Positions 26,743-36,404 of a stretch of 64,000 nucleotides of DNA are shown in pieces. The stretch comes from Bordetella parapertussis (lineage in GTDB: Bacteria > Acidobacteriota > Terriglobia > Bryobacterales > Bryobacteraceae). Below the pieces are notes generated by a model that ran no database searches, was not told the origin of the DNA, and worked only from the letters and a program-made list of their open reading frames with translations. The stretch is from positions 37,760 to 101,759 of the forward strand of contig CALQCC020000015.1 of NCBI GenBank assembly GCA_943328975.2. Direction: 5' to 3'. The position numbers were made by a program, and so were the translations under genes. Position 1 is the first letter of the stretch. The number at the start of each line of letters is the position of its first letter.

Positions 26743-27876
26743 ATGCTCTACTGGCTCGGTTACGAGGTTCTATTCCGCTCCTACACGCCGTTTCGCGTGT
26801 TTCAATACTCCACGTTCCGCACAGCGATGGCGGGTCTTACCGCACTGCTGCTTTCGTTGCTCTTGGGTCCGTGGTTGATCCGGCGCTTGCGCGAATTTCA
26901 GATTGGGCAGCACATCCGTGCGGAGGGCCCGCAGTCGCATCAGAAGAAAGCCGGTACTCCTACGATGGGCGGGTTGCTGATCTGCGCGTCGATCATTCTA
27001 CCTACGCTGCTGTGGGCAAATTTAAGGACCGCCGCTGTGTGGGTGGCTCTGGCGTCGGTGGTTCTCTATGGCTCTATTGGGCTGTGGGACGACTACACCA
27101 AAGTTGCCCGTAAACGAAATCTCGGCCTAACAGTCCGGCAAAAGTTTGGCCTGGAAATTCTGGCAGCAATCTTGATCGGATTGATGCTGCTGGGCATGCA
27201 CTCATCCGGGGCCTATTCGACGGAGATGAACGTTCCGTTCCTCAAAAACTTCAAGCCCGACCCGGTAATTCACGCATGGCTGGCGAGCCCTTGGACCTAT
27301 CTCCTTGCGTTTGTACCGTTCTTCGCCATCGTCACTTTGGTGCTGGCAGGGTCCTCGGAAGGCGTGAACCTCGCCGACGGATTGGATGGCCTCGCCATCG
27401 GGCTGATGTTGATCGTTGGAATCGCCATGACCGCACTCGCGTTTCTCTCAGGGAACGCAGAATTGAGCCGCTATCTGGAAATCTCGCGCACACCCGGCGC
27501 ATCGGAGCTGACGATTTTTTGCGGAGCTCTGGCCGGTGCATCGCTCGGGTTCCTTTGGTACAACGCGCATCCAGCGGAGATCTTTATGGGCGACGTCGGT
27601 TCGCTCGCGCTAGGCGGCGCGATGGGGACCGTTGCGTTGTTGTTGAAACAGGAATTGCTGCTGCCGCTCATCGGTGGAGTCTTCGTCATCGAATACTTGT
27701 CCGTCATCATCCAGGTGGCCAGCTTCAAGTTCCGAGGCAAGCGTGTTTTCAAGATGGCTCCGATCCATCATCACTTTGAACACTTGGGTTGGCACGAATC
27801 GAAAGTCATCATTCGCTTTTGGATCACGGGGCTGGTGTTGGCGCTCTTCGCTCTCACTACGTTGAAGCTCAGATGA
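26743..27876 (+). CDS. mraY: Phospho-MurNAc-pentapeptide transferase (lipid I synthase)
   Basis: A 377-residue polytopic enzyme with about ten membrane helices that transfers phospho-MurNAc-pentapeptide to undecaprenyl phosphate. Key segments: the N-terminal cytoplasmic loop QKKAGTPTMGG, the DDYTK metal motif, NLADGLDGLA, the FMGDVGSLALGG loop, and the HHHFE motif near the C terminus. Length is slightly above the usual 360. Its stop overlaps the murD start region (ATGATG). Confidence 0.97.
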   Translation: MLYWLGYEVLFRSYTPFRVFQYSTFRTAMAGLTALLLSLLLGPWLIRRLREFQIGQHIRAEGPQSHQKKAGTPTMGGLLICASIILPTLLWANLRTAAVWVALASVVLYGSIGLWDDYTKVARKRNLGLTVRQKFGLEILAAILIGLMLLGMHSSGAYSTEMNVPFLKNFKPDPVIHAWLASPWTYLLAFVPFFAIVTLVLAGSSEGVNLADGLDGLAIGLMLIVGIAMTALAFLSGNAELSRYLEISRTPGASELTIFCGALAGASLGFLWYNAHPAEIFMGDVGSLALGGAMGTVALLLKQELLLPLIGGVFVIEYLSVIIQVASFKFRGKRVFKMAPIHHHFEHLGWHESKVIIRFWITGLVLALFALTTLKLR

Positions 27877-29198
27877 TGGATCTCAAGGGGAAGCGCGTCG
27901 CAGTCGTCGGCATGGCGAAGAGCGGGATTGCGGCGGTAGAGTTATTAGTCGAGCATGGAGCAACGGTGATCGCAGTGGATCAGAAGCCGGTGACCGATGC
28001 GCGCCTCGCGGCGTTAGGAGTTGAAGTGCGCCCGCAGGAGGCCGCCTCCACCGGTAACGTAGACTTGGTTGTGCTTTCGCCGGGCGTGCCTGCGGATGCA
28101 GAGATCGCCCAAGCGGCTCGCCGCAGCGGAATAGCGGTGATCGGTGACCTGGAACTCGCGAGCTGGTTCTTGCGAGGCGATGTCATCGGTATCACCGGCG
28201 CAAATGGGAAAACAACGACCACCGCGATGACGGGACACATCCTCCAATCCAGCGGCATTCCCGTTCAAGTCGGCGGCAACATCGGCACGCCTCCGGCATC
28301 GATGGTCGCCACCTCGCGCGTAGGGCAGTGGAATGTTCTAGAACTCTCCAGCTTCCAACTGGAAACGACGGATACGTTCCGCGCGCACATCGGCGCTGCG
28401 TTGAACGTCACCCCCGACCATCTGGATCGCCATTACACGTTCGAGAATTACGCCGACGCAAAGGCGCGGTTGTTCACCAATCAAACGGAGGACGATTTCG
28501 CGGTCCTCAACGCCGACGATCCGACCACGCGAGCGTACGCGGCACGTTCCGCCGGTACCGCGATGTGGTTCAGCGCGAAGGGTCCAGTGGAACGCGGAGC
28601 GAGTGTGTCCGCAGGGCAGATTCTACTGGACGGCACGCCGCTCATGCAGTCCAGTGAGGTTCCCCTGCGCGGAGCCCACAACATCGAGAACACAATGGCT
28701 GCGGCGGTCATGGCGAAGTTGGCCGGCGCATCGCACGCGCAGATCCGCGACGCTGTGATGACTTTCCCTGGCGTGGAACACCGGCTTGAGTTTGTCGGTA
28801 ATCTGAATGGCGTCGCCTGGTATAACGATTCGAAAGCGACCAACGTAGACGCGACTCTCAAAGCCATCGCAGCCTTTGACGGCGGACTGTGGATCATCCT
28901 TGGAGGCAAGGACAAAGGCAGCGACTACACTCCTTTGGTGGAGGCGCTCAAAGGTAAAGTCGAAGGCGCGCTGCTGATCGGAGCTGCGGCAGACAAGATC
29001 GAAAAACAGATTGCGGGCTTGCCGATCCATCGTTGCGAAACCTTAGAGATCGCCGTTCACGAGGCCCACGCCCGTGCCCGGAGCGGAGAGACCGTACTGC
29101 TCGCCCCCGCCTGTGCGAGCTTCGATCAATTTAACAGTTATGAACACCGCGGCCGTGAATTCAAACGCATGGCCGCCGCATTAGGAGTAGCGCGATGA
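27873..29198 (+). CDS. murD: UDP-MurNAc-L-Ala:D-Glu ligase
   Basis: Two adjacent ATGs (27873 and 27876) follow mraY. The first overlaps its stop as ATGA and gives 441 residues. The N-terminal Rossmann-like domain has VVGMAKSG. The P-loop GITGANGKTTT is at 106-116, and YNDSKATN and APACASFDQF mark the ligase domain. It adds D-glutamate to UDP-MurNAc-L-Ala in the cytoplasm. An in-frame upstream ATG at 27789 lies inside mraY and is rejected. The 3' end overlaps ftsW by four bases. Confidence 0.96.
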   Translation: MMDLKGKRVAVVGMAKSGIAAVELLVEHGATVIAVDQKPVTDARLAALGVEVRPQEAASTGNVDLVVLSPGVPADAEIAQAARRSGIAVIGDLELASWFLRGDVIGITGANGKTTTTAMTGHILQSSGIPVQVGGNIGTPPASMVATSRVGQWNVLELSSFQLETTDTFRAHIGAALNVTPDHLDRHYTFENYADAKARLFTNQTEDDFAVLNADDPTTRAYAARSAGTAMWFSAKGPVERGASVSAGQILLDGTPLMQSSEVPLRGAHNIENTMAAAVMAKLAGASHAQIRDAVMTFPGVEHRLEFVGNLNGVAWYNDSKATNVDATLKAIAAFDGGLWIILGGKDKGSDYTPLVEALKGKVEGALLIGAAADKIEKQIAGLPIHRCETLEIAVHEAHARARSGETVLLAPACASFDQFNSYEHRGREFKRMAAALGVAR

Positions 29199-30337
29199 CG
29201 AAATTGAAAACCGACCAGACACTCTTCGTGACCGTGTTGGCCATGGTGGCCTTCGGGATTGTCATGCTCTATAGCGCTTCGAGCGCCGTGGCGGACGTGC
29301 GCTATCACTACTCTTCGTATTACTTCGTGGTGCGCCAGTTGTTGTGGGCCGTGGGCTCCTTCGGGGTCATGATGGCGTTCAAACGTTTCGATTACCGGAA
29401 ACTCAATACGCCCGCGTGGGCATTTTCCGGACTCGGTGTGGTGCTTGCGCTCCTCATGGTTGTCTTCGTAGTGGATTCCCGGCAGCATCGATGGTTCCGG
29501 TTTCCCGGGATTGGCACTTTCCAGCCTTCCGAATTTGCCAAGCCTGCGTTGATTCTCTTTCTCGCCTACTTCGTCGCCCGACGAACGCAGATCATCAACC
29601 GGCGCCGCACATTGGCACAAGCTTTCCTGGCCATCGCCGTATTGGGAACGCTGGTCGTGCTCTCTGACCTGGGCAACGCGGTGGTGCCTGTCATCACGGC
29701 ACTGATCGTTCTTTGGGTGGCAGGCTTGGAGAAACGAATCCTCGTGGGCATGATGGCGCTGGGTGTCCTATTGGGTACGGTTGCGATTTTGTCAAAGGGC
29801 TATCGTGTCGACCGCGTGATCAGTTTCTTCGATCCGAAATATGAGACCGTCGACCGCATTGATCCCAGCGGCTGGATTCGGCATTACACCAATCACGTTG
29901 ACGGAGGTCGCGACGCAGCTTATCAACCGCGCCAGTCTCTGATTGCCGTGGGAGCCGGTGGCGTGCTCGGGGCCGGGTTGATGGAAGGCAAACAGAAGTT
30001 GATGTTCTTGCCCGAAGCCCACACCGATTACATCTACGCCACTGTCGGCGAAGAGCTTGGTCTGTGGGGGACGACCGCGGTGCTGGCCGGCTTCCTGATT
30101 GTTCTGTGGAGAGGCGCGCGCTTGTTCGTGTTGGCCCGGGAAGATTTCGGCAAGTACTTGGCGCTGGGGGTGACGGTCACCATCGTGGTTCAGGCGCTGA
30201 TCAATATCAGTGTTGTATTGGACCTGGGGCCCACTAAAGGCTTCACGCTTCCGCTCATCAGCTTCGGTGGCAGTTCACTGCTCAGTACCCTGATCTCCAT
30301 GGGGATGCTGCTCAGCGTCAGCGAACATGAGGGATGA
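29195..30337 (+). CDS. ftsW: Septal peptidoglycan polymerase FtsW (SEDS family)
   Basis: A 380-residue SEDS protein with about ten membrane helices. Characteristic segments are MLYSASSAVA in helix 1, FQPSEFAKPALILF, and FLPEAHTDYIYATVGEELGL in the large loop. The C-terminal SFGGSSLLSTLISMG is the family signature. It polymerises lipid II into glycan strands together with FtsI, which is encoded upstream. Four-base overlaps on both sides indicate tight coupling. Confidence 0.96.
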   Translation: MTKLKTDQTLFVTVLAMVAFGIVMLYSASSAVADVRYHYSSYYFVVRQLLWAVGSFGVMMAFKRFDYRKLNTPAWAFSGLGVVLALLMVVFVVDSRQHRWFRFPGIGTFQPSEFAKPALILFLAYFVARRTQIINRRRTLAQAFLAIAVLGTLVVLSDLGNAVVPVITALIVLWVAGLEKRILVGMMALGVLLGTVAILSKGYRVDRVISFFDPKYETVDRIDPSGWIRHYTNHVDGGRDAAYQPRQSLIAVGAGGVLGAGLMEGKQKLMFLPEAHTDYIYATVGEELGLWGTTAVLAGFLIVLWRGARLFVLAREDFGKYLALGVTVTIVVQALINISVVLDLGPTKGFTLPLISFGGSSLLSTLISMGMLLSVSEHEG

Positions 30338-31443
30338 CGCCACGGCCAAATCCTGCGACGTTCGTGATGACCGGCGGTGGCACCGGCGGTCACGTGATCC
30401 CGGCTATTGCCGTTGCGCGTGAACTAAGGTCGCGCGGCCATAACGTGCGTTTCATCGGCACGCAGCGTGGCATCGAGGCCAAGCTTGTGCCCGCTGCGGA
30501 TTTTCCAATTGAGTGGATTGTGATCGGCGGTCTCAATCGCGTCGGCTTCCTGAAAACCATGGAGTCGTTGGCTGAGCTTCCGTTGAGCGTGTGGCAAGCC
30601 TCGCGCATGTTGGACCGCGCCAAACCAACGGCCCTGTTTTCTATGGGCGGCTACGTTGCCGGACCCGTGTTGCTCGCAGCCCTGTGGAAAAAGATCCCAG
30701 TGGTTGTGATGGAGCCCAATGCCATTCCCGGCTTCACCCATCGCAAACTGGCCCGCTTTGTAGCACGTGCGTTGATCAGTTTTTCCGAGACGGCGCGTTG
30801 GTTTCCGGCGCGTTGCACGGAGGTTACCGGCCTCCCCGTGCGCGATAAGTTTTTTGAGATTCCGCAGAAGCCTCGCGGACCGGTCATCACGATCTTGATT
30901 ACCGGCGGCAGCCAAGGTTCACGAACGCTCAATCGCGCGGCGGAAGAAAGCTGGCTGCTGTGGGCGGGCGCCACCAAGGGCGTCAGCATTCGACTCATCC
31001 ATCAAACCGGACCGAAGCCGTTTGAAGAACTGTCGGCAAAGTTTCGCGCCGCGAAGGTGGATGGAGAGATTCATCCCTTCCTCAGTGACATGCCTGCCGC
31101 TTTTGCGGAAGCCGATATCATCGTGAGCCGAGCCGGCGCGGGGGCGGTGAGCGAACTGGCCGCAGCGGGGAAGCCTTCGATCCTGATTCCCTTGCCCACC
31201 GCGAGCGACAATCACCAGTTCCGCAACGCGCAGGCGATGGAGCAAGCCGGGGCATCGCGCCTGGTTACCGACATGGATTGGACTGGCCAGAGATTCGTGA
31301 GTGAGGTCCTGTCGCTGCTGGATGAGCCCGGTCGGCTGGAGAAAATGTCGACTGCGGCGCGTACGTTTGCCAAGCCCGATGCAGCCCGGCGTGCCGCGGA
31401 TGTGCTTGAAAGTTTGCTTGTATCCAGAGGTACCTCGTCGTAG
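30334..31443 (+). CDS. murG: UDP-GlcNAc:lipid I GlcNAc transferase
   Basis: A 369-residue GT-B glycosyltransferase that makes lipid II on the inner face of the membrane. The N-terminal glycine loop GGGTGGH is at 14-20, with a second loop TGGSQGSRTLN. The UDP-GlcNAc site segment SRAGAGAVSELAA is followed by PSILIPLP and DNHQFRNA. It overlaps ftsW by ATGA. A 53-base gap follows before murC, the longest internal gap in the cluster. Confidence 0.96.
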   Translation: MTPRPNPATFVMTGGGTGGHVIPAIAVARELRSRGHNVRFIGTQRGIEAKLVPAADFPIEWIVIGGLNRVGFLKTMESLAELPLSVWQASRMLDRAKPTALFSMGGYVAGPVLLAALWKKIPVVVMEPNAIPGFTHRKLARFVARALISFSETARWFPARCTEVTGLPVRDKFFEIPQKPRGPVITILITGGSQGSRTLNRAAEESWLLWAGATKGVSIRLIHQTGPKPFEELSAKFRAAKVDGEIHPFLSDMPAAFAEADIIVSRAGAGAVSELAAAGKPSILIPLPTASDNHQFRNAQAMEQAGASRLVTDMDWTGQRFVSEVLSLLDEPGRLEKMSTAARTFAKPDAARRAADVLESLLVSRGTSS

Positions 31444-31496
31444 TACTTCGACCTTGTTGACACCGCTCTAGAAAGCCGAAACAATACATAGATCAA

Positions 31497-32876
31497 ATGT
31501 TTTTTAAGCCACAGCCCGTTCACTTCACCGGCATCGGTGGAATCGGCATGAGCGGACTGGCTGAGGTGCTGCTGGAACTGGGCTACCGCGTGACGGGCTC
31601 GGACCTGCGCATGAGTCCCGTGACAGAGCGCCTAACGCGTCTAGGGGCAACCATTTACGAAGGGCACGCGGCGGAAAATGTCGCCGGAGCGAACGCGGTG
31701 GTGGTCACGTCCGCGGCGCGTGCCGACAATCCTGAAATCGCCGAAGCCCGTCGCCGAGGGATCCCCGTAATTCCGCGGGGCGAATTGTTGGCGGAGTTGA
31801 TGCGGCTGAAGTTTGGCGTCGCCATCGCCGGCAGCCATGGCAAGACCACGACGACCTCGATGGTTGCCTCGATTCTCACGCATGCAGGGCTCGATCCAAC
31901 CGTGGTCGTCGGCGGACTCTCCGCCACCATGCGCGGTTCGAACGCGCGCGTCGGAAAGAGTCCGTATCTAGTTGTTGAAAGCGATGAGAGCGATGGTTCG
32001 TTCTTGAAGCTCGCGCCAATCCTGGCCATCGTAACGAACATTGATCGTGAGCATCTGGATCACTATGCGGACCTCGCGCAGATTAAAACCGCCTTCATTG
32101 AATTCGTCAACAAGGTTCCGTTCTACGGCGCGGCGATTCTGTGCCTGGACGACGAGAACGTGCAGAAGATCCTGCCCAGCGTGAAGCGCCGCATCATTAC
32201 TTACGGGGCCAGCGCGCAAGCGGACCTGCGCATCACGCATTCTTCCGCGGGGCACCTGGCGAGTGAGTTTCATATTGCCCGTGGCACTCAGGACTTGGGC
32301 TCTTTCCACTTGAACGTGCCGGGCGCGCACAACATCAGCAATGCGACGGCTGCTATCGCTGTGGCGCTGGAATTAGACGTACCCGTCGAAACGATTCGCG
32401 AAGGGCTGGCTCAATTCGCGGGCGTCGATCGTCGTTTCCAGATCAAAGGTGCGGAGCGGGGAGTGACTGTGATCGACGATTACGGTCACCATCCCACCGA
32501 GATCCGGGCCACGCTGGCTGCCGCGCGCGCATGTAGCTTCGGTCGCGTCCACGTTTTGTTTCAACCCCATCGCTACACGCGAACGCAGGCCTTGATGGAC
32601 GAATTTGCGCAGGCGTTTCATCAGGCGGACTCAGTGCATCTCCTCGATATCTACGCCGCATCGGAGACTCCCATCGAAGGCGTGAGTTCGAAGACACTCG
32701 CGGAACTCATCGAGAGTTATGGCCATCGCGGCGCGCACTACGTGGGGGCGATGCCGGACGGTGTCGCCGCGGTTGTGGCCGCTGCAGCACCGGGCGATGC
32801 GATCATTACGCTGGGAGCAGGGAATGTTTCGCAGGCCGCTGGATTGATTTTGGAAAAACTTAGGAGTGGCCTCTAA
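31497..32876 (+). CDS. murC: UDP-MurNAc:L-Ala ligase
   Basis: A 459-residue Mur ligase adding L-Ala to UDP-MurNAc. The Rossmann motif GIGGIGMSG is at 12-20, the P-loop AGSHGKTTT at 111-119, and YGHHPTEI and FQPHRYTRT lie in the C-terminal domain. Its stop is immediately followed by the ftsQ ATG with no gap. In many bacteria murB sits beside or fused to murC; here it does not. Confidence 0.96.
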   Translation: MFFKPQPVHFTGIGGIGMSGLAEVLLELGYRVTGSDLRMSPVTERLTRLGATIYEGHAAENVAGANAVVVTSAARADNPEIAEARRRGIPVIPRGELLAELMRLKFGVAIAGSHGKTTTTSMVASILTHAGLDPTVVVGGLSATMRGSNARVGKSPYLVVESDESDGSFLKLAPILAIVTNIDREHLDHYADLAQIKTAFIEFVNKVPFYGAAILCLDDENVQKILPSVKRRIITYGASAQADLRITHSSAGHLASEFHIARGTQDLGSFHLNVPGAHNISNATAAIAVALELDVPVETIREGLAQFAGVDRRFQIKGAERGVTVIDDYGHHPTEIRATLAAARACSFGRVHVLFQPHRYTRTQALMDEFAQAFHQADSVHLLDIYAASETPIEGVSSKTLAELIESYGHRGAHYVGAMPDGVAAVVAAAAPGDAIITLGAGNVSQAAGLILEKLRSGL

Positions 32877-33752
32877 ATGGCGCGGAAGGTCAACGAAGGC
32901 AGCGGAGTTTTGCCCGGCATGGAGAATCAGCCGGAACCGATCTCCATGCCCGAAACCGCGCCCCGGAAGCGCCGAACGACGGAGCCCAAGCCGCGCCTCA
33001 CGCGCCTGCGACTCATCGTCGGAAGCATCGCGTTCGTGCTGGTGGCCGGCCTATCGCTCTACGGGTTCCAGTTGCTGGAGCAGTTCCTGATTCGTGATAA
33101 ACGTTTCGCCGTCGTGGCTCCCGATGGTGCGCCTGAGCAAGTGATCCGCATCTCCGGTGCCGCCCACGCTTCCGTACGGAACATCGAAGCCGCGTTTACC
33201 GAAGACTTCGGTCGCAGCCTTTACCTGGTGCCGATGGAAGAACGCTTGGCAACTTTACGCGAAGTGGATTGGATTCGCGATGTATCCATCGCGCGGATCT
33301 GGCCCAACCGCCTGGTGGTCAATGTAACGGAGCGTACTCCCGTTGCCTTCGTGACGTTGCCGCCGTCGCGCTTCCAGTTGATCGATGCCGATGGTGTGAT
33401 TCTGCCGCCGGCTCAGGATCGTTTCAATCTGCCGGTCTTAAAGGGAGTGAAGGGATCCGATGACATCGAGGCTCGTCGCGAAGCCGTGCAGCGCATGCTG
33501 CGTCTCACTTCGGAACTAGGCGACGCGATGAAGGATGTTTCAGAAATCGACGTATCGCAACCCGACAACATCGCGATCTTTCGTCCCCACGATGGGCATA
33601 TCGTCAAGCTGTTGTTAGGGGATCGGGATTACGGGCAGCGCTACCAAACGTTCTTGAACCACGTAAGCGATATCGATGCGCGGGTGCCGGGGGCAAAGGT
33701 ATTGGACTTGAGGTTAGAGGATCGCATTACGGTGGTTGAGGCAGGGAAATAG
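32877..33752 (+). CDS. ftsQ: Cell division protein FtsQ
   Basis: A 291-residue bitopic protein with a basic cytoplasmic tail of about 42 residues, a membrane helix near 44-66, and a periplasmic POTRA domain (VIRISGAAHASVRNIE...). An FtsQ beta domain follows, with ARIWPNRLVVNVTERTPVAF. It links FtsL/FtsB to the divisome. It abuts murC and is two bases from ftsA. Confidence 0.92.
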   Translation: MARKVNEGSGVLPGMENQPEPISMPETAPRKRRTTEPKPRLTRLRLIVGSIAFVLVAGLSLYGFQLLEQFLIRDKRFAVVAPDGAPEQVIRISGAAHASVRNIEAAFTEDFGRSLYLVPMEERLATLREVDWIRDVSIARIWPNRLVVNVTERTPVAFVTLPPSRFQLIDADGVILPPAQDRFNLPVLKGVKGSDDIEARREAVQRMLRLTSELGDAMKDVSEIDVSQPDNIAIFRPHDGHIVKLLLGDRDYGQRYQTFLNHVSDIDARVPGAKVLDLRLEDRITVVEAGK

Positions 33753-33754
33753 GG

Positions 33755-34954
33755 ATGAGTTCTAAAGTACAACTCGCGGTCGGTTTGGATGCGGGCAGTT
33801 CCCGCACTCGCTGCGTGATCAGCCTGATTGAAGGCGATCACATCCGTTGTTTGTCCTATGGCTTGGCCCAATCCTCCGGTTGGACCAAGGGCCGCGTTTC
33901 GGATCAAGAAGCCGTGGCGCACTCGATGCGCGAAGCTGTGCAGGATGCAGAGCGCGGCGCAGGCGTTTCGGTGGAATCGGTCACCATCGGTGTCGGTGGC
34001 ACGTCGATTCGTGGAGCGCAGGGGCGCGATGTTTACGGTTTCGGTCGACCCCGCGAAATCGAACAGAGCGATCTCGCATACGCCGTAGAAATGGCCCGCG
34101 ACGTTTCGCTGGAACGCGATCGCATGGTGCTGCACGCGCTACCGCAGGACTTCACTCTCGATGGACGTCCCGGTTTCCGCAAGCCCGTCAAGAGCGTTTG
34201 CACGCGTCTCGAAGCCAACGTCCATTTGATCACGTGCTCCACCCAGGAACACAACGCCGTGGTCGCGGCGGCCCACTTGGCGCATCTGGCCGTGGACGAA
34301 ACAGTTTTTGAACCGATGGCCGCCGCGTATGCGTGCGTGCTTCCCGAAGATCGCACCCGCGGCATCGCCGTCATCGACCTCGGCCTCGACTCCACTGGCC
34401 TTGTGATCTACGACGCCGAACGTCTCGTGCTTGCCGCGAACGTCCCCGTCACCAGCGACCATCTCACACGCGACATCGCGTACATGTTCAAAATCTCCTA
34501 CGAGGACGCCGAGTGCCTCAAGCAGGAGTATGGCTGCGCGATGCTCGGCTTGACCGCGGAATCCAGCCTCATCGAAGTCCCGTCGCCCGAAAGCCGCGGT
34601 CCTCGCGAAGCTCGGCGCTCGGAGTTGATCGAAATCCTGGAAGCTCGCGCGGAGCAATTGTTCAGCTACGTGCGCGCGGAAATTCAACGCGCAGGCATGG
34701 ACCGCAATTTACTCGAAGGTGTTGTTCTCACCGGTGCCGGAGCGTTGCTCCCCGGTATGTGGGACATGGCCGAACGCAAACTGGATTGCCCTGCGTGCCA
34801 CGGCATGGCCAAAGGGTTCGGAGATTGGCCGGATGAATTGAATGGACCAGCATGGGCGACCGCTGCTGGCCTTGCGATGTACGCTGCGAAACTCAAGTTG
34901 CACCGTCCGCCACAGCGGCGAGCCGGGGGCTTGATGGGCCTGCTCACTCGGTGA
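33755..34954 (+). CDS. ftsA: Cell division actin-like protein FtsA
   Basis: A 399-residue actin-fold protein that tethers FtsZ to the membrane. The phosphate-1 loop GLDAGSSRTR is near the N terminus, the SHS2-type 1C insert spans about 85-165, and the phosphate-2 motif is VIDLGLDSTG. The adenosine loop is VVLTGAGALLPGM. The C terminus (GGLMGLLTR) is a short amphipathic tail as needed for membrane binding. It lies two bases after ftsQ and 34 before ftsZ. Confidence 0.94.
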   Translation: MSSKVQLAVGLDAGSSRTRCVISLIEGDHIRCLSYGLAQSSGWTKGRVSDQEAVAHSMREAVQDAERGAGVSVESVTIGVGGTSIRGAQGRDVYGFGRPREIEQSDLAYAVEMARDVSLERDRMVLHALPQDFTLDGRPGFRKPVKSVCTRLEANVHLITCSTQEHNAVVAAAHLAHLAVDETVFEPMAAAYACVLPEDRTRGIAVIDLGLDSTGLVIYDAERLVLAANVPVTSDHLTRDIAYMFKISYEDAECLKQEYGCAMLGLTAESSLIEVPSPESRGPREARRSELIEILEARAEQLFSYVRAEIQRAGMDRNLLEGVVLTGAGALLPGMWDMAERKLDCPACHGMAKGFGDWPDELNGPAWATAAGLAMYAAKLKLHRPPQRRAGGLMGLLTR

Positions 34955-34988
34955 GGGGCGTTGGACTTGGTGAATAGGGGAGAGAACC

Positions 34989-36320
34989 ATGGCATTTGAA
35001 CCTTTGAAATTCGAGATTCAAGAAGATATTGCACCGAAGACTCGCATCCGGGTGTTTGGTGTAGGCGGTGGCGGCTCCAATGCCGTCGCGCGCATGCTGC
35101 AGGATGGTTTGGCTGGTGTGGAATTCGGCGTCCTCAACACGGACGCGCAAGCATTGTCGGCGTCCCCCGCACCGATGAAGCTTGCGATCGGTTCGAAGAT
35201 CACCTCCGGCCTGGGCGCAGGTTCAGATCCCTCGATCGGACGTCAGGCCGCGCTCGAAGATACCGAGCGAATTATCGAAATGTTGGAAGGCGCGGACATG
35301 GTGTTCGTGACCGCGGGTTTGGGCGGCGGCACCGGTACAGGCGCAGCGCCCGTGGTCGCGTCATTGGCGAAAGAATTGGGCGCGCTGACCGTAGCAGTGG
35401 TCACCAAGCCCTTCGCGTTTGAAGGCACCAAGCGCCGCAAGCAAGCCGAACAAGGGTTAGCGGAACTGGCCAGCGTTGTCGATACTGTCATCGCGATTCC
35501 CAACGATCGTCTCTTGGAACAAGCTCCCGCCGACACCAGCGTCGCCGATGGCTTCAGCCTCGCCGACGACGTGTTGCGCCAAGCGGTGCAGGGCATTAGC
35601 GACATCATCACCACTCCTGGTTTGATCAATCGTGACTTCTCCGACATTCGCACGATCATGAGCGGTATGGGTTACGCGATGATGGGCACCGCGACTGCCA
35701 GCGGAGATGGCGCCGCTCTTGCCGCAGCAGAGAAAGCGATCAGCTGCCCGTTGCTCGAAGCCGGCGGAGTTTCCGGCGCGCGCGGAGTGCTGGTGAACAT
35801 CACCGGTTCGCGCAAGTTGCGCCTGCACGAAGTAAATCAAGCCTGCACGTTGATTCGTAAGGCCTGCGCCAATGACGACGTGGAGATCAACTTCGGCGTT
35901 GTGGTCGACGAAAACATGGGCGACCAAGTGAAGGTCACCGTGATCGCCACCGGCTTCCAGCGCGAGAACCTGCCCGTCATCCATCGCCGCGCGACGGGCT
36001 CCTATGTTCCGACCTCGCATGTCCCGCAGCCGGCGCCGGTTGCACCTGTTCCGATGTCCACCACGCCCTGGTCACCCGAACTCGAGCCGGAGTTTGAAGA
36101 GCCTGCGATGGAATCCGACGATGCCGAAGAGATCTACGCGGAGGAAGAGGCGTTGCTCGCCTCCGTCGCCCCCGTGGAAGTCCCCGAAGAAGCCCCGCGC
36201 GCGATGGCCGCCGCTGCAAATGCGCAGCCGCAGGCCGTCGTCAACGGACACTCCGAACCAGTGTTCGACGAATTAGAAGTGCCCGCGATCCTCCGCCGCG
36301 ATCGCCGGTTCCTTCACTAG
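34989..36320 (+). CDS. ftsZ: Cell division tubulin-like GTPase FtsZ
   Basis: A 443-residue Fts[11 protein letters not shown] begins at residue 24, the tubulin signature GGGTGTG is at 112-118, and the T7 synergy loop segment [16 protein letters not shown] region follows near 305. Residues about 335-425 are a Pro/Glu/Ala-rich linker. The last 15 residues ([15 protein letters not shown]) are the conserved C-terminal peptide that binds FtsA. A GGGGAGAGA binding site precedes the ATG. It is the last gene of the cluster, followed by a strong hairpin. Confidence 0.97.
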   Translation: MAFEPLKFEIQEDIAPKTRIRVFGVGGGGSNAVARMLQDGLAGVEFGVLNTDAQALSASPAPMKLAIGSKITSGLGAGSDPSIGRQAALEDTERIIEMLEGADMVFVTAGLGGGTGTGAAPVVASLAKELGALTVAVVTKPFAFEGTKRRKQAEQGLAELASVVDTVIAIPNDRLLEQAPADTSVADGFSLADDVLRQAVQGISDIITTPGLINRDFSDIRTIMSGMGYAMMGTATASGDGAALAAAEKAISCPLLEAGGVSGARGVLVNITGSRKLRLHEVNQACTLIRKACANDDVEINFGVVVDENMGDQVKVTVIATGFQRENLPVIHRRATGSYVPTSHVPQPAPVAPVPMSTTPWSPELEPEFEEPAMESDDAEEIYAEEEALLASVAPVEVPEEAPRAMAAAANAQPQAVVNGHSEPVFDELEVPAILRRDRRFLH

Positions 36321-36342
36321 ACTGTCCACCTCCCCCGTGACG

Positions 36343-36382
36343 CCGTCTGCTGTCTGGGTTTCTGCCCCCAGACAGCGGACGG
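36343..36382 (+). terminator. Long hairpin after ftsZ
   Basis: A 16-bp near-perfect stem (36343-36358 with 36367-36382, one G-U pair) and an 8-base loop begins 22 bases after the ftsZ stop. There is no T tract, so it may act with Rho, protect the mRNA end, or be a mobile palindromic repeat. Its right arm ends GCGGACGGAC, similar to two other intergenic hairpins in the window. Confidence 0.55.
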
Positions 36383-36404
36383 ACCTTGTAGTATCAAAGG
36401 AACC

